DNA from: Bacteroidales bacterium
Lineage (GTDB): Bacteria; Bacteroidota; Bacteroidia; Bacteroidales; P3
Reading direction: 5' to 3'
DNA length: 40,026 nucleotides
Assembly: GCA_017962665.1 (NCBI GenBank)
Contig: JAGCUU010000021.1
Coordinates: 1 to 40,026, forward strand
In this document: positions 15,420 through 24,225 of the stretch, piece by piece
Numbering within the stretch: position 1 is the stretch's first letter
How the letters are laid out: every line of letters begins with the position of its first letter
Notes under the pieces: model-generated
The model's database searches: none
The model's input: the letters and a program-made list of their open reading frames with translations, nothing else
What the model was told of the DNA's origin: nothing
Program-made: the position numbers and the translations under genes

Positions 15420-17768
15420 TTAGAAATCCAGTCCTAGACCAATATAAAAGCCCAGCGATTTGCTGATATCAGACCAGTGAATGTTGGCGCGGATCGGTCC
15501 CAGAATGGATTTGTAGGCATACTCAAAGGCAAATCCGTAGAAGGTGTTCGAGGTTTCGCTTCCAAAGAATTCAATTATCTCCTGCGATTCGTGCAGCACC
15601 TGTGCGGAGAGAGTGAAGTAGTGCTGCTTGCCGAAACGCCGCCTGAGGTTGATTCCTGTTGTGCCGAGAGTACGAAATGCCGATACTGGAGTATTGATGC
15701 CGATAAAGACTATCTGCTGGTCGAGAATCTTGTTTGCCTCGCTGACAGCGAGCATGTTGATGTATGGTACCACCATTGCATTTACATGCCGTGCTTCGAT
15801 AAAAGGAATGAAAGTGAGTCGGTTATGTGTGTGTGCGGAGCGGTAGCCGACCTGTATGGCGTGAACGGGTTCAGTTTCGTGAAGAAGCCCTTTTGGATAC
15901 CAGTTATATGAACTCTTGAACTGTACGCCGCTGGTTGGGAAGTAGTGGTCGTCAAACGAATCGGATCGCAGTTCGGTATATGGACCTGCGTAGATGTTGG
16001 ATTTTGCCATCTGATCCCAGTTGTAGTTGACTATGTTGTAGTCGTACAGCATTGAGACGCGGTAGAAGTAGTCGAGACGCGCTCCTATGCGGAAGACCAT
16101 CATCTTCCACGGGGAGAACGACAGATGGGCGTCGGCACGTCCGCGGTTGAAATCGATGCGGAAGTCGTATGCTTCAATTCGGAAAGCTCCGTTGCGGGCG
16201 GCTTGGAACGATAATTCGGTGCCAATCTCCGTGGCACGACCGGTGCGAATCAAATATTCAGCCTTGAGCAGGGTGTTGAGTCCGAGCCTGGCCGATAAGT
16301 TGAGCCGGCTTCCTGTAAGTTGGTGGGCGTTGAAGCCGACACCTAAAAGCAGAGAGGCATAATCCACCGCATCAAAACGGGCACTGATGCCGAATTCGTT
16401 GGCCGGCGCCGGCGAACAATTGAATTGGATTGTGTATGGTTCGCTCTCGCCAAGTATACGGTAGGTGACCTTTTCAAAGGCCTGAGTACCCATAATGGTG
16501 GCGATGGCATCCTCCAATTCCATGATATGTATCTCGTTACCTTTGCTCCGAAGCAATTTATTCAGGTATTTTTCTTCTTTTTCGCTAAGGCCGTTGAATT
16601 GGATTTTGTCAATCCTTATTGTTCTTCCGTTGAGGTTTATTGCCTTGTGGATAAAAGGGTTGTGAGAGTTTCGTATATATATGTTTCCCAACTGCTCTTT
16701 CAGGCGGCCAAACTCGTCGGAATGGGTCTCCACAGCCACTCTTCCGCGTTCGATAATGCTGTCTATGCTTTCGCTGTCGAAACTTAAAAGGGAGAAGTCT
16801 GAGAGAGAAGGCTGGATATAAATGTCTGTGGCTTTAAGGGCGGCGACATATGATTCTCGTCCGAGCACATCGGTGGTCTGGTATACAATGTCAAGCAGGT
16901 TGTTCATCTCACCGGCATTTAGGGCGGCAGCCGACACATCGACACCAATGACGATATCGGCACCGAGTTCTTTGGCTAACACCGCAGGAAAGTTGTTGCG
17001 CATTGCTCCGTCGGTAAGCACCATGTGGTTTTCTTTGACAGGAGTGAATAGGCCGGGTATTGACATGGTGGAACGCAGAGCGGTGACGAGGTTGCCGGAG
17101 TGCCAGACCTTGGGTTTGGCGCTCACCATATCGGTGGCAACACAGACGAACGGTATGGGGAGTTTGAAGAAATCGGTCTCGTCGCCATAGCCTACAGTGA
17201 GACAGCTGAAGAGGTCCTCGATGTTGCGTCCATGAACAAGTCCGTCGTATAATATTCTGCGGTTGTTGATTGTGCTATTGCGTTGCTGTGAAAGTAGTTT
17301 GTATTTGCCGAATGCCTTACTGAACAGGTATTGGCGATTGTAGTCTTTCTGCCACAAGGCATCGAATTGCCTGGGATAGCTGTCGCGCAAAAGGTAGTTC
17401 CAGTTGCGGTCACGTATGATGACTTCGAGTTCCTCGCTGTTGTAGCCACAGGCGTAAAGACCTCCTACGAGGCCTCCAATGCTGGTGCCTACGACGAGGT
17501 CAACAGGGATGCCTTCTTTTTCAAGGTATCGAATCACGGGGATGTGAGCAGCACCTTTAGCACCGCCGCCGCTGAGAACCAGGGCTACAGTTGGACGTTC
17601 GGCACGAATGCTGTCCATGTGTAGACGGAAGTTGGCGTAGGCTGCAGAGTCACGTTCTTGGTCAATGCCGTAACTCAGCGTTTGCGCATGGAGAGAGGGA
17701 AGTATGGCCAGCAGCAGGACGGCCAGTACTATTCTTGGAATCCGTATTTCGAACAATTTATTATTCAC
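15420..17768 (-). CDS. patatin-like phospholipase with POTRA and outer-membrane barrel domains
   Basis: 782 residues. A signal peptide ends near LHAQ (~26-29). The patatin catalytic core has the oxyanion loop LSGGGAKG (65-72), the nucleophile motif GTSIGG with Ser96 and the DGA motif with Asp253. Around 375-435 a POTRA-like segment (IRIDKIQFNGLSEKEEKYL) follows, then about 330 residues of alternating aromatic/polar strands ending in an aromatic residue (LGLDF), typical of a BamA/Omp85-type barrel. This is the PlpD-like architecture in which the lipase domain is delivered through its own barrel. Its stop codon faces the uvrA-like stop across 10 nt. The start overlaps punA by 8 nt, showing translational coupling in a four-gene minus-strand operon. 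Confidence 0.92.
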   Translation of the reverse strand: MNNKLFEIRIPRIVLAVLLLAILPSLHAQTLSYGIDQERDSAAYANFRLHMDSIRAERPTVALVLSGGGAKGAAHIPVIRYLEKEGIPVDLVVGTSIGGLVGGLYACGYNSEELEVIIRDRNWNYLLRDSYPRQFDALWQKDYNRQYLFSKAFGKYKLLSQQRNSTINNRRILYDGLVHGRNIEDLFSCLTVGYGDETDFFKLPIPFVCVATDMVSAKPKVWHSGNLVTALRSTMSIPGLFTPVKENHMVLTDGAMRNNFPAVLAKELGADIVIGVDVSAAALNAGEMNNLLDIVYQTTDVLGRESYVAALKATDIYIQPSLSDFSLLSFDSESIDSIIERGRVAVETHSDEFGRLKEQLGNIYIRNSHNPFIHKAINLNGRTIRIDKIQFNGLSEKEEKYLNKLLRSKGNEIHIMELEDAIATIMGTQAFEKVTYRILGESEPYTIQFNCSPAPANEFGISARFDAVDYASLLLGVGFNAHQLTGSRLNLSARLGLNTLLKAEYLIRTGRATEIGTELSFQAARNGAFRIEAYDFRIDFNRGRADAHLSFSPWKMMVFRIGARLDYFYRVSMLYDYNIVNYNWDQMAKSNIYAGPYTELRSDSFDDHYFPTSGVQFKSSYNWYPKGLLHETEPVHAIQVGYRSAHTHNRLTFIPFIEARHVNAMVVPYINMLAVSEANKILDQQIVFIGINTPVSAFRTLGTTGINLRRRFGKQHYFTLSAQVLHESQEIIEFFGSETSNTFYGFAFEYAYKSILGPIRANIHWSDISKSLGFYIGLGLDF

Positions 17769-18588
17769 AGTTTACAATTTCTCTAAAAATCTCTGTCATC
17801 TTGTCGGCGGCTTTGTCGGCAGCGCGTACAACGTCATCACCGTCGTTCATGCATTCTTCTCCGAGGTCTTTGGCGCAGTTGGTAATAACGCTCATGCCGA
17901 AAATCTCCATGCCGCAATGGCGGGCAGCGATGACTTCGGGGACAGTCGACATACCTACGGCGTCGCCTCCCATCATCCTGTACATGCGGTATTCGGCGGG
18001 AGTTTCGTATGTAGGTCCGGTCTCGGCGACGTATACACCTTCGCGTAAAGTCAACCCCATAGATGAGGCTTTTTCTATGGCGACACGGCGCAGTTTGCTG
18101 CTGTAAACGGTGGTCATGTCAGGGAAACGGGTGCCCAACTCGTCGATATTCTTTCCGATAAGGGGGTTGGGCATAAAACTGATATGGTCGGTGATGATCA
18201 TCATGTCGCCGACTTCGAATTCGGGGTTGATTCCTCCGGCGGCATTGGAGACCAGCAGGCGTTTCACTCCAAAGCGGCACATGACGCGGACAGGCAGTGT
18301 GACATCCTGCATGGAGTAACCTTCGTAGTAGTGGAATCGTCCTTGCATGGCCACTACCTCTTTGCCGTTGAGTCTTCCAAAGATGAGGTTACCTTTGTGA
18401 CCTACTGCAGTGCTTGCTTTGAAATGCGGAATTTCGCGGTAGGGAATAATGTCGGGTTCTTCAATGGCGTCGGCAAGTTTGCCCAGTCCACTTCCGAGTA
18501 TTATACCTGTCGAAGGACGGTATTTGGTGCGACTGCGCAGATATTCCGCGCTCTCGTCGAAGATTTCTATAGGCTTTTTTTCGTTCAT
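17761..18588 (-). CDS. punA: purine nucleoside phosphorylase (trimeric, PNP-I type)
   Basis: 275 residues, the normal length. It shows the family signatures: GIILGSGLGKLAD near residue 28, GRFHYYEGYSM, SNAAGGINPEFEVGDMMIITDHI, ETGPTYETPAEYRM and the base-binding Asn in SVITNCAKD. It splits inosine, guanosine and their deoxy forms with phosphate to give the base and ribose-1-phosphate in the cytoplasm, feeding purine salvage. It overlaps the upstream bifunctional-nuclease-family gene by 4 nt and the downstream patatin gene by 8 nt. Co-transcription with RdgB links it to purine nucleotide quality control. Confidence 0.96.
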   Translation of the reverse strand: MNEKKPIEIFDESAEYLRSRTKYRPSTGIILGSGLGKLADAIEEPDIIPYREIPHFKASTAVGHKGNLIFGRLNGKEVVAMQGRFHYYEGYSMQDVTLPVRVMCRFGVKRLLVSNAAGGINPEFEVGDMMIITDHISFMPNPLIGKNIDELGTRFPDMTTVYSSKLRRVAIEKASSMGLTLREGVYVAETGPTYETPAEYRMYRMMGGDAVGMSTVPEVIAARHCGMEIFGMSVITNCAKDLGEECMNDGDDVVRAADKAADKMTEIFREIVNCE

Positions 18589-19136
18589 TTCCTTTTTTTA
18601 AGTTTTTTGATTTTGTCCATGATTTCCGCGGCACGTTCGTAGTCCTCGTTTTCCTCGCATTGACGGAGCTCCTCTTCGAGGCTTTCGATGGATTCTTCCA
18701 GGGTGTCGCTGATGTTGATGTCGTCGTCCTGTGGAGTGAAGCCGGTATCCATAATAACCTGTTGGGATATCTCGATATCCACAGACTGGTGTAGGGCAAG
18801 GACCACGGCGTCGCTGGCGCGGGAGTCTATTTCTTGTGTGTTGAAACCGTCGCTGACGATGAGAGTGGCGTAGAAAATGCCCTCTTCGAAACGGTCGATG
18901 CGAACCATCTTGAGAGACAGTTCAAACTTATCCATGATCGATATGATAAGTTGGTGCGTCATCGGACGGCGTACCTGCTGTTGCCCCTGTTCGATAAGAA
19001 TCATCTCGGCTTCGTGTTTGCCTATCATGACAGGGATTTTCTTGTTGCCTAACGGATCGTAGAGCATGAGTACATACATGCTGGTGTCGGTAAATCCCTG
19101 AAGGACCTCGGTAGGATAGACTTTTGTGTAGTTCAT
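18585..19136 (-). CDS. bifunctional nuclease family (DUF151) protein with C-terminal UVR-like motif
   Basis: 183 residues. The N-terminal ~130 residues match the DUF151/BFN family: a MLYDPLGNKKIPVMIGKHEA stretch and a later IDSRASDAVVLALH block, both diagnostic. The C-terminal ~40 residues form an acidic linker and a UvrB/UvrC-type helical hairpin (LEEELRQCEENEDYERAAEI). In plants and some bacteria the family has weak RNase and DNase activity; in Bacteroidetes its role is unsettled. The ATG at 19134-19136 is preceded by RdgB 33 nt upstream and the gene overlaps punA by 4 nt. Confidence 0.92.
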   Translation of the reverse strand: MNYTKVYPTEVLQGFTDTSMYVLMLYDPLGNKKIPVMIGKHEAEMILIEQGQQQVRRPMTHQLIISIMDKFELSLKMVRIDRFEEGIFYATLIVSDGFNTQEIDSRASDAVVLALHQSVDIEISQQVIMDTGFTPQDDDINISDTLEESIESLEEELRQCEENEDYERAAEIMDKIKKLKKRK

Positions 19137-19169
19137 TTTTGTGACTTTTTCTCCTGATTTTTCAGCTTA

Positions 19170-19766
19170 TTACTTCATCCGAAGATATTCCACCAGTTTG
19201 GCTATTGCCCGTCCTCGGTGGCTGATGCGGTTCTTTACCTCCAAAGGCATCTCGGCAAAGCTTACTGCGAAGCGGTCGGGCATAAAAATAGGATCGTAGC
19301 CGAAGCCCTCTTTGCCGTGGCGTTCGGTCAAAATTTCGCCGTCCACACGCCCTTCGAAGAATTGGGGCTTGCCGTCTTCAATCAGGCAGATGACGGTGCG
19401 GAAACAGGCACGGCGGTTTGTCTTGCCTTCCATCTCGCCGAGCATCTTGTTTATGTTGTCGTCGAACGAGCAATGTTCGCCTGCGTATCGAGCCGAATAG
19501 ACGCCAGGGCGTCCGTCAAGTGCCTCCACTTCGAGACCAGTGTCATCGGCGAAGCATCCGCAAATATTTGATTTGCAGTCGACAGAACGTTCATAAACCC
19601 ACATTGCTTTTTGAAGTGCGTTGCCTTCCAAGGTGTCGGCTGTTTCTGGAATCTCGCCAGACAGACCAGACTCCTCAAGACTTTTTATCTGTACGATACC
19701 GTTTAGCATCTCACTGACTTCTTGCAGCTTGTGTTTATTGTTTGTGGCAAAAATCATTTTTTTCAT
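19170..19766 (-). CDS. rdgB: RdgB/HAM1 non-canonical purine NTP pyrophosphatase
   Basis: 198 residues from the chosen ATG. The start gives MKKMIFATNNKHKLQEV, the family's phosphate-binding opening (ATNNxxKxxE); a longer frame upstream to 19811 adds 15 residues unlike the family. Further signatures are FADDTGLEVEALDGRPGVYSARYAG and EGFGYDPIFMP, with SHRGRA near the end. The enzyme hydrolyses dITP, ITP and XTP to the monophosphate, removing deaminated purines. It heads the four-gene minus-strand operon. A -7 type element sits only 5 nt upstream of the ATG, so a very short or absent leader is possible. Confidence 0.95.
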   Translation of the reverse strand: MKKMIFATNNKHKLQEVSEMLNGIVQIKSLEESGLSGEIPETADTLEGNALQKAMWVYERSVDCKSNICGCFADDTGLEVEALDGRPGVYSARYAGEHCSFDDNINKMLGEMEGKTNRRACFRTVICLIEDGKPQFFEGRVDGEILTERHGKEGFGYDPIFMPDRFAVSFAEMPLEVKNRISHRGRAIAKLVEYLRMK

Positions 19767-19771
19767 GATTG

Positions 19772-19803
19772 CAAAAATAATTATTTTTTGTCGTTTCCGC
19801 AAC
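19772..19803 (-). promoter_or_regulatory. candidate promoter abutting rdgB
   Basis: On the minus strand TATTTTTG (complement of 19772-19779) matches TAnnTTTG, and GTTG (19800-19803) lies 20 bp upstream, one mismatch from TTTG. Transcription would then start about at the rdgB ATG, giving a leaderless or near-leaderless message. Confidence 0.4.
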
Positions 19804-20115
19804 AATATCAAAAATTAAGTAAAGGTTATAGTTTAAATGTTAAAGAACATTCCATATTTTTTTATTTGACTATACTGAAAGAACCGAAAATGTATGTTTC
19901 ATTCGCTAAAAAGTTTTTCTATTGCGAAAAAATGCGGAAAAGCGAAATTATTCGAAAATGTTTTTTGCACTTTTTTTTCGCATTTTTTTGCATTTATAAT
20001 AGACTTTCAGTTTTATGCGGATAACCATTTTTTTGAATATTAATTTTTTTTCATTAATGTTGCAAGTCTTTAATAATAAGATTCTGACTGTTTCTGCCAA
20101 ATATTTTTATTCGTC
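19804..20115. other. AT-rich intergenic stretch, no gene seen
   Basis: This gap between divergent rdgB and the three-repeat lipoprotein gene is very AT-rich, with long T and A runs. It contains only short open frames without family features or start context. No RNA gene or inverted repeat was recognised. Confidence 0.6.
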
Positions 20116-20148
20116 TGTGTATTAATCAAAAAAAAAAGTGTAAATTTG
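20116..20148 (+). promoter_or_regulatory. promoter for the three-repeat lipoprotein gene
   Basis: TAAATTTG at 20141-20148 fits the -7 consensus, and TGTG at 20116-20119 stands 21 bp upstream as a three-of-four match to TTTG. The start would fall near 20154, about 130 nt before the ATG at 20288. Confidence 0.55.
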
Positions 20149-20287
20149 CAGTCCTGAAGTAGTTTTTATTTCTGTTGTATTATTTGTTGTATTACAAGTG
20201 GTAGAAGAAATATGTTTTGTTTTTTTTGTGTTTGTATATTAGTTAAACCGATGGTCTGATGATATAATATAAGTTCTATGTAATATT

Positions 20288-21178
20288 ATGAAGAAAAATG
20301 TATTGGTTATTATTGTTGTGATTTCCACATTATTTTTTTCTGGATGTTTTGGAGGAGGCGAAGGGTCAATTCCTTCTGTTACTCCTGACGGGTGGAATTT
20401 CTTATCGAGCGAGACTGCCTGGTCTTCGGATTCGCATTCTAGCGATATATATATTTATTACAAAGAGGGCAACGGTGAAAAAAAATATGCTTATTCTCTA
20501 AATAAAAAAAGAGGTCCATCAAGTAATAATCTGATAACGGCTAACCAGTTGTACAGAAGTCAAGATTGTAATGACTTTAGAAGTGGTTACCAATATAAGG
20601 CAGGCTCGTTGTATTTTGATTGCAATTATAGTATACAATTGCCTGCTTGTAAAGATGGATGGGTTTTTCATTCGACAGCGACAGCATGGTATTCGGCGAC
20701 AGAGTCAAGGATTGTTTTTATATATTATAAAGAGGGTAATGGTGAACGAAAATATGGCTATTCAATTAGAGAGGATTGTGTTCCCGACTGGGATGACAAT
20801 GTGACAACAAACTATCTGTACAACAGTCGGGATTGTGACGATTTTAGAAAGAATTACCGTTATATGGCTGGTCCGTGCTGGTATTTTGGAGACAATGTGG
20901 ATCTCCATATTTCGTCTGACATTAACGAATGGAAATTCTATTCTACGGCAACAGCATGGCATTCAGCTACAGAACCTGTAATCATCTATATCTTTTACAA
21001 GGAAGGCAATGGTCGTAGGAAATACTATTATTCCACTGAGAATGGGAAAAATCCGCATTGGCTAGACTTAGTTGAGCGTAATGAAGAATACAATAATGGC
21101 AATTACTCAGATTACAGAAGCCGTTATCCATATAAGGCCGGTTATAGAGTCTTTGATTTGCCAGGCTTTAGTCTTTAA
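20288..21178 (+). CDS. lipoprotein made of three ~80-residue repeats
   Basis: 296 residues. A lipoprotein signal (MKKNVLVIIVVISTLFFSGC) puts the acylated Cys at residue 20, followed by a GGGEG stretch that resembles a Bacteroidetes lipoprotein export signal for surface display. The body is three tandem repeats at ~34-110, ~123-200 and ~213-290. Each has D/NxW-x-F-x-S-x-TAW, then YKEGNGxxKYxYS, then a DxDFRxxYxYxAG ending. Each repeat is Tyr- and Trp-rich, suggesting a beta-rich ligand- or glycan-binding unit. I do not recognise the family. It is on the same strand as pfp but 62 nt away. Confidence 0.85.
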   Translation: MKKNVLVIIVVISTLFFSGCFGGGEGSIPSVTPDGWNFLSSETAWSSDSHSSDIYIYYKEGNGEKKYAYSLNKKRGPSSNNLITANQLYRSQDCNDFRSGYQYKAGSLYFDCNYSIQLPACKDGWVFHSTATAWYSATESRIVFIYYKEGNGERKYGYSIREDCVPDWDDNVTTNYLYNSRDCDDFRKNYRYMAGPCWYFGDNVDLHISSDINEWKFYSTATAWHSATEPVIIYIFYKEGNGRRKYYYSTENGKNPHWLDLVERNEEYNNGNYSDYRSRYPYKAGYRVFDLPGFSL

Positions 21179-21240
21179 TGAAATGATAGTTGAACATATT
21201 ATTAACTGTTTCAAATAATTTACTTAAAATAAAACATATT

Positions 21241-22473
21241 ATGGCTAAATCTATTGCAATTTTGACGGGCGGCGGTCCCGCTCCTGGAATGAATACAGTA
21301 GTGGCTTCTGTTGCCAAAACATTTCTTCGCGACGGCTTCCGCGTCATAGGACTTCATGGCGGTTACTCGGCTTTGTTCACTGAGAATCCCCGTATGCAGG
21401 ATTTGAACTTCCTCATTGCTGACGAAATATTCAACAAGGGTGGCTCGCTGTTGAAGATGAGCCGTTTCAAACCAACCGACGAAGATTTTGAGAAACGATT
21501 CAATCTCAAGCTGTTTACCGACAATGAGATAAAACTTCTTGTCACTGTGGGTGGCGATGACACTGCTTCTACAGCCAACCGCATTGCCAAGTTCCTTGAG
21601 AGCAAGCATTATCCCATTGCAAACATTCACGTCCCCAAGACTATAGACAACGACTTGCCGTTGCCTAACAGCAGTCCCACCTTTGGCTACAACAGCGCTA
21701 AGGCACAAGGTTGCGTATTGGCAACTGCAGTCATGGAAGATGCCCGCACCAGCGAGAACTGGTTTGTGGTCAGCGCTATGGGACGTTCGGCAGGACATTT
21801 GGCTCTCGGTATCGCCGGCGCATGCCACTATCCAATGGTTATCATCCCCGAATTCTTCAACAAGAGCGAAATCACCGTCGAGAAGATTGTCAACATGGTT
21901 ATATCTTGCATCGTAAAACGCAAGATTATGGGTATCAACTACGGTGCTGCTATGATTTCGGAAGGTGTCTTCCACAGCCTCAGTGACGAAGAGATAGCCA
22001 AGTCGGGTATCCATTTCAGCTACGACGAACATGGCCATCCGGAACTCGGCAAGGTGTCGAAAGCACATATCTTTAACGACCTGCTGGAACGCAAGGTTAA
22101 AGAACTGGGCCTGAAGGTGAAGTCGCGTCCTGTGGAGATTGGTTACGAGATACGCTGCCATACGCCTATTGCCTTCGACCTCACTTATTGTTCGCTGATG
22201 GGTATGGGTGTCCATACGCTCTTCAACCAGGGATGCACAGGATGCATGGTATACTGTGACCACCAAGGAACGGTTACTCCGCTCTATCTGAAAGACCTTC
22301 AGGATCCCAAGACAGGAAAGATACCTCCGCGTTTGGTCAACGTCAACAGCAACAAGGTGATGTCCTACGTCAATGACATCATGGACTATATCACACCTGC
22401 AGACTATGAGGCCGCCAAGAAGTATCTCCCCAACCCGGAGGCTTACGATTTCAAAAAGATTCTGAACTGGTAA
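21241..22473 (+). CDS. pfp: 6-phosphofructokinase, PPi-dependent type
   Basis: 410 residues from the ATG at 21241 (MAKSIAILTGGGPAPGMN, the family start; an upstream in-frame ATG at 21190 adds unrelated residues). The phosphoryl-donor loop is GGDDT rather than GGDGS, and the catalytic motif is PKTIDND rather than PGTIDND; both changes are the recognised markers of pyrophosphate use. MGRSAGHLAL and the sugar-phosphate-binding EIRC region are also present. The enzyme interconverts fructose-6-phosphate and fructose-1,6-bisphosphate with PPi, reversibly, in glycolysis. A terminator follows at 22490-22556. Confidence 0.93.
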   Translation: MAKSIAILTGGGPAPGMNTVVASVAKTFLRDGFRVIGLHGGYSALFTENPRMQDLNFLIADEIFNKGGSLLKMSRFKPTDEDFEKRFNLKLFTDNEIKLLVTVGGDDTASTANRIAKFLESKHYPIANIHVPKTIDNDLPLPNSSPTFGYNSAKAQGCVLATAVMEDARTSENWFVVSAMGRSAGHLALGIAGACHYPMVIIPEFFNKSEITVEKIVNMVISCIVKRKIMGINYGAAMISEGVFHSLSDEEIAKSGIHFSYDEHGHPELGKVSKAHIFNDLLERKVKELGLKVKSRPVEIGYEIRCHTPIAFDLTYCSLMGMGVHTLFNQGCTGCMVYCDHQGTVTPLYLKDLQDPKTGKIPPRLVNVNSNKVMSYVNDIMDYITPADYEAAKKYLPNPEAYDFKKILNW

Positions 22474-22489
22474 TTTTAGCCAGTCGATT

Positions 22490-22556
22490 GGACGGTTCAT
22501 TTTAGCGCGATGTGGTTGATTTATCGCTGCGTGGCGGGAGACGAACCGTCCTTTTT
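22490..22556 (+). terminator. long-looped terminator after pfp
   Basis: GGACGGTTC (22490-22498) pairs perfectly with GAACCGTCC (22543-22551), followed by TTTTT. The 44-nt loop has its own partial pairing (CGAT near 22508-22511 with ATCG near 22523-22526), so the structure is larger than an ordinary terminator. Confidence 0.75.
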
Positions 22557-22649
22557 CTTGTAGTGAACCTCTATGGAAGGCTGAATATTCAATTAGAGAA
22601 ATATATAGTTCATTTTTATTCTAGTACACAGTTCAAAATATATACAGCA

Positions 22650-24209
22650 ATGAACGTTCATATAGTCCAGCACAATATCATCACCAACAATCCTGAAGAG
22701 AACATGAAATGGATACAGGCGGAGCTTGATACACAGGAGTCACGTGAGGCTCTGCTCACTGTATTTCCGGCATGCACGCTTTGTGGCTATCCTCTGTTTG
22801 GCTCTGCAGCCTATACCGATATCCAAAAACGGGCACAGGCGGTTCTTCAGGAGCTAATACAGATTTCCGAACATCGGGCATTCCTCGTAGGGCTTCCTCT
22901 CCAGGTGCAGGACAAGGGGCTCTGCAACGCAATAGTATTTGTCCAGAACTGCGCAGTACGTGCCATTGTCACAAAGAAGTATCTTGCACCTGACGAGCAG
23001 AAGTATTTCGTGCGAGGAGAGGGTGTCCAGATGGTTAATTTCCAGGGCCAACAGATTGCGATAGGCTTTTACGAGGATTTGAAGGAGCTCTCCAAAGGAC
23101 ACTCCGAACAGCCGGACATGATAATCTGCTGTGGATGTAATATCTTCGAGTACAACAAGCCGTACAGCATCCGTTACCGCATGAGCAAGATTGTGGAGAA
23201 TCTCAACGCTTCGCTGGTTTTCGTCAATCGGATAGGAGGGGAGAGCTCGTTCCTGTTTGCAGGAGGCTCTATGGCTCTTAATGCTGCCGGAACTGTCTTG
23301 TGCCAGTTCCCCTATTTCGAGGAATGCAGCCGGAGTGTCGACTTGCAGATGCTTTCCTCCGCTTCCGACGATGAGAAGCCGGAGGTGGTTGAATTGGTAT
23401 ATAAGGCTCTTGTCATGGGCTTGCGTGAGTATTTTTCCAAAAACGGCTTGCAGCGCTGTGTGCTTGGTCTCAGCGGAGGCATCGATTCAGCATTGGTGTG
23501 CGCTTTGGCTGCAGCGGCATTGGGTCCTGAGAACGTTCATGGCATTCTTATGCCGTCACAGTATTCTACCAACCACTCTGTAAAGGATGCGGAGGATTTG
23601 GCCAACAACCTCGGAGTGAAATATGATATTGTGCCGATAAAGGACTGCTTTGATGCACTGCGTGCCACGATGAAGCCCGTCTTTGGCGACCGCGCAGAGG
23701 ATGTCACAGAAGAGAATATGCAGGCTCGCATCCGAGGCACCATACTGATGTCGTATGCCAACAAATTCGGTGCTCTGGTTCTCAACACTACAAACAAGAG
23801 TGAGGCTGCCATGGGATATGGAACGCTTTACGGCGACAGCTGTGGAGCGATCTCAGTGATTGGTGACCTATACAAGACAGAAGTATACGAGTTGTCGGAG
23901 TGGATAAACAGGGAAAAAGAGATTATTCCTTGGAACTCAATCAAGAAAGCGCCATCCGCAGAGTTGCGTCCCGGACAGAAAGACAGTGACTCTTTGCCGG
24001 ACTATGCAGTGCTTGACGCCATCTTGAACCTCCATATCGAGGAGCAGATGTGCTTTGATGAGATTGTCGAGGATGGCTATGATGCGGAATTGGTAAAGAC
24101 TGTGCTTCGAAAGGTGCGTCAGAACGAATGGAAACGTTTGCAGTTCGCTCCGCAACTGAAAGTCTCCCCGATGTCGTTCGGCCTCGACCGCAGGGTGCCT
24201 ATTTCGTGA
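22650..24209 (+). CDS. nadE: NAD(+) synthetase with degenerate glutaminase domain
   Basis: 519 residues from ATG 22650 (MNVHIVQHN, the usual nitrilase-domain start; the frame extends upstream but without family similarity). The C-terminal synthetase half is intact: the PP-loop LSGGIDSALV, then NTTNKSEAAMGYGTLYGD, GDLYKTEVYEL and APSAELRPGQKDSDSLPDY. The N-terminal nitrilase-type glutaminase half has changed at catalytic sites. The Glu of VFPE is Ala in VFPACTLCGYP, and the nucleophile Cys of ICED is Tyr in GFYEDLKE; the Lys before YLAPDEQKYF is kept. It should still adenylate deamido-NAD, but probably uses free ammonia or another amide source. It precedes a sugar-kinase gene by 16 nt. Confidence 0.9.
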   Translation: MNVHIVQHNIITNNPEENMKWIQAELDTQESREALLTVFPACTLCGYPLFGSAAYTDIQKRAQAVLQELIQISEHRAFLVGLPLQVQDKGLCNAIVFVQNCAVRAIVTKKYLAPDEQKYFVRGEGVQMVNFQGQQIAIGFYEDLKELSKGHSEQPDMIICCGCNIFEYNKPYSIRYRMSKIVENLNASLVFVNRIGGESSFLFAGGSMALNAAGTVLCQFPYFEECSRSVDLQMLSSASDDEKPEVVELVYKALVMGLREYFSKNGLQRCVLGLSGGIDSALVCALAAAALGPENVHGILMPSQYSTNHSVKDAEDLANNLGVKYDIVPIKDCFDALRATMKPVFGDRAEDVTEENMQARIRGTILMSYANKFGALVLNTTNKSEAAMGYGTLYGDSCGAISVIGDLYKTEVYELSEWINREKEIIPWNSIKKAPSAELRPGQKDSDSLPDYAVLDAILNLHIEEQMCFDEIVEDGYDAELVKTVLRKVRQNEWKRLQFAPQLKVSPMSFGLDRRVPIS

Positions 24210-24225
24210 ATGTTTGGTTATACCG

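Noticed and set aside
21220-22500. 426-codon minus-strand frame opposite pfp
   Set aside because: The plus-strand frame carries all PPi-phosphofructokinase motifs; the antisense frame has none.
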